Below are positions 36,901 to 47,540 of a DNA stretch of 64,000 nt, in pieces. This DNA comes from Macrotrachela quadricornifera (lineage: Eukaryota > Rotifera > Eurotatoria > Philodinida > Philodinidae). The stretch lies in NCBI GenBank assembly GCA_022393335.1, contig JAJEKB010021279.1, positions 1-64,000 of the forward strand, written 5' to 3'. Each line of letters starts with the position of its first letter. The stretch's first letter is position 1. Position numbers and translations under genes: made by a program. The notes under the pieces were generated by a model that saw only the letters and a list, made by a program, of their open reading frames with translations, ran no database searches and was not told the DNA's origin.

Positions 36901-37648
36901 AAATAAGAATATAGGAGAAAGCAACCACTCGAATCTGATTGCTATGTCCCACCGAGTTTTAATTCATATGACAGGATCTGACGCAGCTAGATTGACTTAG
37001 GCTTTACATCATCCCTAGGCCACCAAGTTGCGCCCTTTCTGTACGTTAGATTGCTATAATATGAATGGATCAAGTCAGGCTAAAATTTCATAATTGAGTT
37101 TGATCTAGTCATTTTGCAGACCATAGACCGTGATTTCATGGTGTTCAGAGTAGACCAAATTGTCCATATTCTAAATTTATTTATTGAGTAGCATCCACCG
37201 TTTGTAATATAGGTAACAGCAGGTAATCGACGTTAGTTTCATTCATCCAAAAGCAAAGAAAAAATATATATACAAAACATTGTGTAATAACTAATAATAT
37301 CTAAATGCAAAAAATTCAAATCCAAAGGCATTTTTTTTCAATTTTATATTTTGAAATATTTATGAAATATAATTCATAATAAAATTCTAGTTAGTAGTGA
37401 CCTCAATATGTCAATTATGTAACTTTTATGATTCGTAAAATTACAACTCTTGTGAAATTCAAGGTAATACAGATAAAAACAAAACAGAACTTGCAACAGC
37501 GTTGTGCAATACCTGTTGACAAGAAAAAGACCGCAAGAATGCCAGTTTTTATTTTCTTTACGTTTGCTCGAAGAAAAAAGAAAGAATAATATTATATTTT
37601 TAGTTAAAATACTTTGAATTTGGGATATTACTTAAAATTAAAAAAAAA
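33942..37648. other. Intergenic with a large foldback element
   Basis: No gene recognised. A long-inverted-repeat element fills about 34697-36220. Short open frames inside it are not protein-like. T-rich and G/T-rich tracts follow the MBT gene at 34060-34400. The region 36230-37600 shows nothing recognisable except an acceptor-like TATTTTTAG ending at 37603 before macroH2A. Confidence 0.6.
34697..36220. mobile_element. 1.5-kb foldback element with about 350-bp inverted arms
   Basis: The left arm, about 34697-35068, is matched in reverse complement by about 35876-36220. Shared blocks include ACTTATAGACCTCTTAATTC, ATGACATTATTTCATCTTGA, and CTCATCT near the inner ends. Mismatches and small gaps are scattered along the arms. 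The interior of about 800 bp has no coding potential. Non-autonomous; no target duplication identified. Confidence 0.75.
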
Positions 37649-39156
37649 ATGGCACCATCTTCATCAAAAAAAGGACGTGTATCACGTTCATCACGTGCTG
37701 GAATTATTTTTCCAGTCACTCGTATGCATCGTTATCTTAAATCGGCTCCAATTTCTACAACACGAGTAACCAAAGGTGCAGCCATTTATTTAGCAGCTGC
37801 TATTGAATATCTTGTTGGTAAGTATATTAAAATTCATTTTTTCTTTTGATTTATAGAATAAAAAAGGGTAACATAAATATTATTTACAGCTGAAGTACTT
37901 GAATTAAGTGGTAATGCAGCACGAGATCATCGACGTTCTCGAATTATACCAAGAGATACGCTGCTTGCTATAGCTACTGATGAAGAACTTAATAAAGTAG
38001 AATAAAATGAAAGATAATCGTATGTTTAATAGATACATTTGATTTTAGTTACTTCGTGGTTGTGTTATTCCTCAAGGTGGTGTTCTTCCGAACATTTTTC
38101 CATTTCTTCAAAAAAATGATACTGGTGATAGTCTAGACCAATCATCATCAGGCTCGTCAGAAAAACCTTCAAAAACAAAAAAACGAACAGATACTAAAAC
38201 TAAAAAGACTACTGGTCGACGTAAACCAACATTAACTAAAGGTGGCGCAGGAAGTTTTACTGTTTTTAGTGCACCTAAACCAAAAGTATTAATCTTTAAT
38301 ATAAAAAAAAGTATAAATAAATAATTTAATATTCTAGGCCGTTGCACTTAAAGGTACTGCAGTAACAACACTTTCTGAACGTGTTCTTAATCGTGGACAA
38401 AAAGTATATTAAAATAAAGAAAATAAATAAATTCAATTTTTAAATGTATATATATTTTAGTTAACTGTTGTTCAAGGAAATATTATTAATATTAAAGCTG
38501 ATGCCATTGTTCATCCAACAAGTACTTCACTTAGTATGGGTGGTGAAGTTGGTTAGTATATTATATAGTATAAATTATTCTTCTGTTGTATTGTTTTTTT
38601 TTTATTAGGTCATGCTTTATTTAAAGCAGGTGGAAAAGAATTAAAAGATGCTTTAACTCAAGCAGCAAAAAATAAATCATTAACTAATGTTGGAGATGGT
38701 AATATATAAAATTCGAAAAAAAAAAAAAAGAATCTTTTATATTTTATTATTTAGTGGTTCTTACTGATGCACCAAATTTATCTGCTACACATTTAATTCA
38801 TGTTAATTCACCAACATGGAATGCTGGTTCACAAGATCAATGTATTGGTGAACTTGATACAGCTACAACAAATATTCTTAATTTAGCTGATCAAGAAAAT
38901 TTAACATCAATTGCTATACCAAGTATTAGTAGTGGAAAGTATGAAAATAAAAATAAAAAAAAATAAATAATTTCATATTTTTTTATTAATTAGTGCGGGA
39001 TTTCCAAAACAAACAGCTGCACAAACAATTTTAGCAGCTATATCAAAATATTTTCGACAAAAAACAACAACAAATCTTCAACAAGTATTTTTTGTTTTAT
39101 ACGATGCTGAAAGTGTTAATGTTTATACAACTGAACTTCAACGTATGGTCGAATAA
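37649..39156 (+). CDS. MACROH2A: Histone variant macroH2A
   Basis: Eight exons (37649-37817, 37890-37996, 38049-38285, 38338-38403, 38461-38551, 38609-38698, 38755-38938, 38994-39156) give 368 residues, close to the usual 370. Residues about 18-118 are an H2A histone fold: [18 protein letters not shown], the AAIEYLV / [13 protein letters not shown] helices and [19 protein letters not shown] Lys/Thr-rich linker (about 119-188) includes [17 protein letters not shown] macro domain (about 190-368) carries [32 protein letters not shown] and IAIPSISSG. It would replace H2A in nucleosomes and compact or mark chromatin; ADP-ribose binding depends on the pocket. At the position of the adenine-contacting Asp this protein has Asn (QGN, N200), so binding may be altered. 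An AATAAA overlaps the stop codon, consistent with a polyadenylated variant histone. Confidence 0.95.
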
Positions 39157-39337
39157 ATAAACTATTAAATTTAATAAAAGACAAATTTCTATGACTTTTA
39201 TCCATTCGTATATGTTGTGTAAATGCTGTGATCCTTTTTATTTTTTCGTTTTAATTAATATAATAAATTTATTTTATCCAAGTAAAAACAATTAGCTTAT
39301 TTTTTTTTGTTTGTTTCTAGAAATTCTTAATTCTTAA

Positions 39338-41794
39338 ATGACACAAGAAGAATCGAAATTTACTGATCTTGAAGATGTATTTTTTCTTTATGATCATTTA
39401 TCAAAACAATATATACTTAAATTAACATCAACAAATCTTTCAATTACTAGAAAACAAAATGATAATCTTAATAGATCATCATCATCATCATCGTCAAACG
39501 AACAAACAACATTAATACCAATTGATGATATTTATGGATGTTTATGTATGAAATCAAAGAAAAATTCTAATCAATGCCATTTAACATTTTATTTATATGT
39601 CTTAAGACAACCAAATGGTATTAGTGGAATAGTATCAAAAAAACTTAATTTACATCGATCACAACATATATTTACATATGATAAATATAATAATTTTGAA
39701 ATAAATTATGCTGAAATATTACGATGGCATCGTCATGTAACATATGCAATTTATTTACGACGAAAACTTCCTCGTATGTTTTTTATTGAATTAATATACA
39801 AGAATAAAATAATAAAAAAGAGATTTATTCAATATAAATTTAGTTGATATTGTAAAAACAAAACGTGATAAACGTGTAATTGTTTTTGTTAATCCAGCTG
39901 GTGGAGCAGGTAATGCTTATCGAATGGTTATGGAATATGTTGTTGGTGTATGGAGTGAAGCAGAATTTAATTATCAAATTATTTTAACAGGTTTTTTTAA
40001 TTAAATATTTATAATAAAAAAAAAAGTATTTGTTTTTATATATTTTAGAATATGCTGGTCATGCTCGAGATTATGTACAATCATTAGAATTAAGTGAATG
40101 GAGTGGAATTGTTGTTGCTTCTGGTGATGGACTTGTTTATGAAGTAAAAGAAAAAAAATAATTTATAATCAATTTTTATTCTTGTATTAAAGGTAATCAA
40201 TGGTCTTTTTAGTAGAAATGATTGGCAAGAAGCTTTAAAATTACCTATTGGACATTTACCATGTGGTTCAGGTAATGCATTTATTACAAGTATTATTCGT
40301 CATAGCAAGTAAATGATTTTATTTTATTTAATATTTAATTATTGGTTTAATATAAATAGACAACCAATTGCAGAATCAATGGAACAATTTGTTGTTCAAT
40401 CTGCTATACTTCTAGCTACACATCAAGTTATACCTTTTGATATGGCTGTTATTGATCTATGTGATGGACAACGAATTTTTTCGTTTCTTAGTGTTGAATG
40501 GGCTGTTATTGCAGATCTTGATTATGAAAGTGAAAAATATCGATTTCTTGGTAAATCAAAACAAAAAATTAGTAATTATTTATTTTTTTTTCTGTATTAT
40601 TCTTCAGGTGAAATGCGATTTACTGTTGGAGCTATTCAACGAATTCTTCGTAAGTATCATTGATTTTTTTAATGAAAATACTATATATCGATATATATAA
40701 ATACTCTTTTCAATTTGTAATGAGAATATTTAGAAGAGTTGTACTATCGATTTTCTTATTAAAAGAAATATTACAGGTATTAATGAATATTTTATGATCT
40801 TATTTATTTAATATTCTTTCTTTTTTTCTATTATATCAGAAAAAAAATATCTACACTTGACTTTATCATTTATATATATATCAAAAGTATGATAAGATAA
40901 TTCAAGTTAAATAGGTATAAATTAAATATAACACTTTAGAAAAATAAACTTCTTACTACTAATTACTAATTAACCTTCTTCGATATTTTTGATAAAATAA
41001 ATAAAATAAAATAGTTTCTATATTATATTTTAGGACCTAGAATTTATGAAGGTTATATTGATTATCTTCCGTATGATGTTACCGATGATACAGTTCAAAC
41101 AAATCAGATTACACCAGATACAACAATTGATAAACTTCATCATCATTTATTACCACTTAATGAACCTATACCAATTGATCCAACAACAAGTAAATGGCGT
41201 CGTATTGAAGGACCATTTGCTTATGTACTTATTACATCAAAATCTGCTATGTCAAAAGATACTTTAACAACTCCACCATCAACATTAGCTGATGGATATT
41301 TAACATTACAATTTATACGTATTACAGATTCACTACGTATGAATTTATTTAAAATGTTTATAAATTTATCTGATGGAAAACATTTTAATTATGATTTTGT
41401 TGAATGGATGCCTGTACGTGCATTTCGATTAGTACCAGCTGGTACAGATGGAAATATAATGATTGATGGTGAAAAAGTTCCTTATGGTAAAATAAAATTT
41501 TGAATTTACTTTTTTTTTCTATCTCCTAATATTCACTCTGAATGAGATTGAAGATGAATAGAGCACGCAAATTATCTTACATGAATAACAGAGTGCTCGG
41601 TTAATATACCTATATGATTGATATACGGAAGCGTTCATATTCAATTTGTGTGATGATTTTATTAGTAATCTTTCTGAAATTATGACAGAATTTAAAGAAT
41701 GTTTTTTTTTTTATTTTTAGGTCCTATGCAAGGTGAAGTTTTACCAAGTATTGGTCGATGTATGGGTAAACAACCAAAGAATGATCGAAATTAA
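39338..41794 (+). CDS. SPHK: Sphingosine kinase (diacylglycerol-kinase-like lipid kinase)
   Basis: Eight exons (39338-39773, 39844-39990, 40049-40143, 40193-40308, 40360-40550, 40608-40649, 41034-41486, 41721-41794) encode 517 residues. The N-terminal 145 residues resemble the PH-like region in front of eukaryotic sphingosine kinases. The catalytic core has NPAGGAG (162-168, nucleotide loop), SGDGLVYEVINGL (D221 is the expected general base), LPCGSGNAF (249-256) and a C-terminal DGE (487-489) followed by a Pro-Met-Gln-Gly segment. It is expected to phosphorylate sphingosine to sphingosine-1-phosphate with ATP, at cytosol and membranes. Introns 6 (384 nt) and 7 (234 nt) are longer than the rest. 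The gene starts 181 bp after macroH2A on the same strand, with a TTTGTTTCTAG acceptor-like site 17 nt before its ATG. Ceramide kinase is a less likely alternative. Confidence 0.9.
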
Positions 41795-42952
41795 TAAAAA
41801 AAATATGTCATTTTTCTTCCGAATGATTCAGATAACATATTTAATATGCAAATATAATATAATTCATAATGTTTTTTAATTATTTTTATCAATAGTATCA
41901 GAATATGAAATGTCTTTCTTCCTTTTTTATTTTATTTTCATATTTAATTGTAAACAAATGATTTTGATAAATTAACAAAAAAATTCTACATTAATTAATT
42001 AATATTTAAAATAAACTATTTAAGTGTAACTGTAATTAATTATATGTAATTTTCTTTTATATAATAAGATTATTCATAAAGCAAAGTATTAAAATATCTC
42101 GAGATCGAATAAAGCAAGAAAAAGAAGAACAAGGCAATGCTAATGATTCGTATATAATTGTTTATACAGTCTTTAAGGATGGTAAATGTCAATCATGAAT
42201 TTTTCTAGAATGAAATCATATAAAAAATTTTAACAAGAGAAATATATTCCGATAATAAATGCAATGATGAATATCATTATCTGTATATTATAAGGAAAAA
42301 ACTATTAAAAGAAAAACAGAAAAGATATAAAGGTGTAGTCTGTAATATGTATTATAAACTTAAGATGTTTAGATTAGTAAAAGTTATTAGCAGTGAAATT
42401 CAATGATAAATAAAGCCCTAACGTATTAAAATTAACTTTGCTATTTGAGATTCAGTTTAAAAAAATTTTAGTAATTACTCTGATGTAGACGCAACTGCCC
42501 GGCGGCCAATTTAGACGTAAGATGAACATGGAGCAGCCACACAGGCAAAGAATGTCTGTGTTTTATACCTCTAAGATTGGGAAAAATCATTATAATAAGT
42601 GAATTTGATCATTTTGTAGTCTATCTGTATATACTTGTTTTTTACTTTTTCTGTAAGTAAGTTTAGAAAATGACAAAAAACAATGAGATTGAGACATTTC
42701 TTTCGATGTCGCTTTTAAATTGTATCTCAGATATTTTTATTGACTTCGAAATTTCATTTGTAAATAATGATTTTAGATAGAATCAATATATATATGAATT
42801 TTTTCTTTAGAGAATTTGAGAACTATTTATGTAGAACAATCTAAAAGTAGTAAGACTGACAATTTGATAATTTATATCAGGGTTTAAAACACTTTTTTTC
42901 ATATATTCTATTATACTTAAATTAATCTAGTAATAATAAAATTCCGGTAAGA

Positions 42953-45900
42953 AGATCTCTTTTGTGAAACTCACATATAAAAACGTGAGCGTAAGTTTCA
43001 TGCCGAGATTTTCCGGCTTTCTCCACCCCCTTACAGACACGTTCATTTCTTTTATTAGATATAATTCATTTCTAGTATTTTATATTGCAATAATGAAGTT
43101 GAAGAAGATATGTGAGTTCCACATTTTAACTCCAAAGGGGTTGCGCTGACAAGCTGTTTCTTTGATATGTGATGATTATGCTAATGCCTATTACGTACAT
43201 GTTTTTTTGAATAGATTTTAATAAAAATAAGATAGAAAGCTGCTGTTTTCACTGTTGGAAAGAGAAGATGACAGCGCATTGAATTTTATATTACAAGATT
43301 ACGTGATATATTTTTGTAAGGTTTTCAATTCGTCTCTTTAAAGAAAAAACCTATCTGGTAAGTTGTTAATGATGAATTTTCAATTATTAACTATAGATTC
43401 AAACTACTAATTGAAGACGTATGAACTTTGGAAAGCTGAGACGAATAATATATTTTCTAGCAATTTTTGTGAAAGAATTTGACTTTTGTGCTTTCTCCTT
43501 TTCTTCATAAAATTCACGACAGTTAGAACACTGAATAAAAATACTTCAGAAATCAATATTAGGAAATCCTATGATACACAATTCGATGTATCTTCATCTC
43601 TTCTGTTCAATAGTAAAATCTACAGTTCTCTATCTTGTTCCTATTAAAAATTATTCACTAATATACATGTAACCGTAGCAGATGCGAACAAAACAGATCT
43701 TATCAAAATTTCACTACTTTTGAATTGCCCTAAGTAGTATCATAATGTGAATATGACTATCATTACTTATTATTAAATGGGTTTGTATTGATCTTCTTAC
43801 ATTTATTTAGACTTTTTTTTAAAATATGGTCTTTGAATCACTAGTTGATTCGTATTTATTAAACATTGACATGTATATTTTGAATGACTTGATATTAACA
43901 GTACGTGATTAATTATTGATTATACGACGTTATATATTCCTTTTTGTCTTTTGAAAAAATCAAAATATTGATCGTAGATCACCAGAAGCATAAGAAGAAT
44001 AGATTTTTTTTCTATATCTGAAATTCTTCATATGCATTACAGCAATCGATTGACTATTTACATGTTATAGTAATTCAATTTTTCTTTTATTCATTTCTTT
44101 ATCAACATGGGCCTGATTAACGAAGTAGTAACGGGTGGCCTATAAAGAATTGCGCTGTTAGTATTTTCGAAATTTCTCCTCTATCATTCCCTTGATTAAA
44201 ACCACTTTTTTTACCAAAAGATAGCGTTTGAATTCCTCCATAAAATCGTATATGATATAATCCAGAAACTGTTAAAATGTTTTTGGAAAAAGATGAAAAA
44301 TACAGACATATAAAAAGGTGTAAAAAATGACCAGTTAGTAAAATGAAATGAGGGCGTTTTGTGTATTATTTTTTCATCATTTTTCCCCATTAAACACATA
44401 CAAATACTAAAAGATGTACCGTGAAAAACTCTACAATTTACATGAGATCGTTTATTTAATAATTGCATGTTTTGTCCTCCACAGAGACAAAGTTCTGAAT
44501 GATCAAATTTCAACTGTAAGAAAATAAGATTATTTTTGTTCGAAGATGAATTAATTTTTTTATTATCTCATCATGGTGTTGTTATCTGATATGTTGTATT
44601 TGAAAACAAATACACCACAAGATGCCCCGTGAAAAGTTCTACAATCTACAAAAAGCAATTATATAGAAAGATAGAATAAAAAAACAAAGTCATCTTTGGG
44701 CAAAAAAAAATGTTATTGTGTTACAGACGCAATTTGATCGCTTAGAATTTTGTCTCTTTTGAGAATAGAATGTGCAAGTATAAAATAAATGGTTTTATGT
44801 AAGTTGTAGAGCTTTTCACGCTACATCTTATGATGTACGTGTTTTTTCGTAGGTTAAAGTGATGACAAAGTAGGTCACAAAATACGGTCAGTTATTATTA
44901 TAATATCAACCCGTTATTTTTTTAATACCTTTTTATATGTCCTTACTTTTCATCATTTTTTAGATACATCTGAACAGTTTCTGGATTAAATCATATATGA
45001 TTTTATAGAGAATTTCAAGCGCTATCTTTTGGTAAAAAAGTGTTTCTAATCAAGGAAATAATAGAGGAGAAATTACAGAAATACTAACAGCACAATTCTT
45101 TATGCGCCATTCGTAATATGTTTATTTCTATCTTTAAGTGTTTCATCTTGGTAAGTTATATATCAGTTTATGACTTTCGATTTGAAAAAAAAGGAAATGA
45201 TATATATTGATACAGTAATTATCTAATTCTTTCCAAAAAACGTATCCCAAGTGAATATACGATGAGATCTTCTAGTAGATTACTTTGTCTTATATTCTGA
45301 TAGAAATTTTATATGACGTCAAACAATTAAATTCTGGTTATTTGTTCGAATCAGAATCTGTTGAATTTATGGATTATTGAATCTAAACTCAATTTAAATC
45401 TGGGTAAAACCTTTAATAAAATTTTCTAATTCGAACCTGATAGTTGCCTGAAAGATTTTCATAAATAAATTTAAAGTCTTCTTTATAAAATGAAAGAAAA
45501 TTTTAAAAAAATTCTAAAAAATCTTCTCTCTCTTACTAAACCATTTGTATTAGAATCTTGACATGAAGGATTTTAAATTTCATTGAACGACTAAGAGTTC
45601 AATATAATATTCTTTTTCAAAATTTAAATCTATGTTTTAAGTGCATTTTAAGTACTTTCATGATATGTAAAATACGTAATATCATAACCTAGTACAACAG
45701 CTTTAAGCATTTTAAAATCATGATTTAATAAAGCGCAATAGCTATTATCAGCTAACAAAATTAATAGAGTAAATTTTGCCATAGGCATTTTAATAATAAG
45801 CTTATCAAATTTATTTTATTTTATCCTCATCTATGGTTAAAACGACAGTTATAATTTTTTTTTGAATAGAATTAATGATGGTCCTCCATCTAAGATGAGA

Positions 45901-46223
45901 AATGACTCAAAAATTGCTGGTTATGTACTTAAATATTTACCAAGATTATAAGAAGTGTAACGTGTCAAAAAAAAATATGCGCATGATTTCTATCATTTTT
46001 ATTTATTATATCACATATTATATTTTTTTATCGAAAAACAGCTTGTCAGCGCAGCCTCTCTAGGACTAAAATCTCAAACTCACATATAAACATAACAACC
46101 AATTTCTTTATCTTGCTTGTCTGTAATGGGAAGTGTCTGTAGGGGGTGGAGAGGGGAGCCGCAAAACTTCGACTTAAAACTTACACTCACATTTTCATAT
46201 GTAAGTTCCACAAAAAAATCTCG
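42953..46223. mobile_element. 3.3-kb interval bounded by about 220-bp inverted repeats
   Basis: The left arm 42953-43180 and right arm about 46005-46223 are reverse complements with moderate divergence. Shared features are ACTCACATATAAA near the outer part, CTCCACCCCCT(T)ACAGACAC in the middle, and GCGCTGACAAGCTGTTT at the inner end. The interior contains the family A element at 44129-45114 plus non-coding sequence. This could be one large foldback transposon that received a nested insertion, or two solo copies in opposite orientation. Confidence 0.6.
44129..45114. mobile_element. Long-inverted-repeat element, family A copy 2
   Basis: Termini ACGGGTGGCCTATAAAGAAT (left, about 44131) and its complement ending ATTCTTTATGCGCCATTCGT (right, about 45113) enclose about 985 bp. 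The arms match copy 1 at 21.2-22.0 kb, including GCGCTGTTAGTATTTT next to the ends. The middle contains further inverted segments around CTCTACAATTTACATGAGA. No coding potential. The longer, better-preserved ends make this copy the best guide to the family's termini. Confidence 0.7.
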
Positions 46224-47540
46224 AATTTATGAATTGAAATATCAATAAATAAGATTATTTTATACATGATACAAAATGACAGCATAACAAATTTTTAATA
46301 TAAAAAAGATAGTTGATTATTTTGTTTTAATTAATTTAATTAATGAATCTTTTCCAAAGAGAAACAAAATTTAAAATATTTTATTCATATTTAATGTTTA
46401 ATTAATATTGTAAGAATTGTTTTTTTTTTTCTCTTCATTTTATAAAAATAGTTTCCAATGATCGTTAGAATAGCAAACACAAAAGAAAGTATTAGATTTT
46501 TATATATTAATTTTAAATTAAGATCAAACGAGAAAAAAAAACATTGAATATATTTCCGAACAACGATCTTTTCTTTTTCCTATCCAATGAATAATATAAA
46601 GATATTTTTTATTCTTTATTCATCGACAAATAAGATTTTTCGGTCGACATATTATTAAATGATAAAATAGATTTGAATATACTAGTAGATCGGCGATGTT
46701 CTTTTATACTTGATTGATTATATTCAATAGAAAAAAATAATAAAAAGACCTTAATGAAATCTATCTAATTAAAATCACTAGTTTTATGGAATGTTTTTGT
46801 TTTCATTAGAAATAAATCAATAATAGAAAATCAAACAAATTTTTATTACTATTGTATGCATATCTATGTATGTTGATGAATTATGTAAATAGTGCGTAAT
46901 ATTTTTTTTAACAATAGTCTTGTTATCTTTATTATATCTATTGCGAATAAGAATAAAAAGAATTTTCATCAATATATATGATATATTAATGATAGATAGA
47001 TTTAACACTTTAGAAAAAGAAGAAGTGTTTATCCCAAAAGTAATACAATCTGATATAGATGACTTTTTTTAATACTAGATTTCGATATGAGAAATTTATA
47101 TATTACATATAATTGATATTAATTGTTTCCTTAGAATTTTCATGATGTTATGTGAAAAATAATTATCTATAAATTAAACAAATTAAGAAACAAAATATAA
47201 GATTTTCACTTGTACTGATTATTAAGAAAGGCAAAGACAAAAAAAAATGTATAGAATGCATTTTCTCAAGTTTTTTTTTTTTTTTTTTCTTATTTACAAT
47301 ACGTCGGTTCTTCTCTTTATTTATGAATGATTTAACAGCAAGCGTCATTATGAAAAAAAAAGTAGTTACCCAAGGAAGTTGTTTTCAACATCCGTTGCTT
47401 TTACATCCGCTTTACATTTTTTTTATATTAGTCTATTTATAATAATCAGTTGTCTTTTATGAAAAAAAACATCTTTGTTTTTTTTTGTAGTTATCATATA
47501 ATAATAGGACTAATGGATATTTATTATTGTTTATAAGAAA

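Larger units (their letters stand above)
41795..47540. other. Long intergenic stretch with nested inverted-repeat elements
   Basis: No gene recognised. An inverted-repeat pair bounds about 42953-46223 and encloses a complete family A foldback (44129-45114). Outside these, 41800-42950 and 46230-47500 are AT-rich with T tracts (for example 47270-47290) and only short, non-protein-like frames. Confidence 0.6.
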
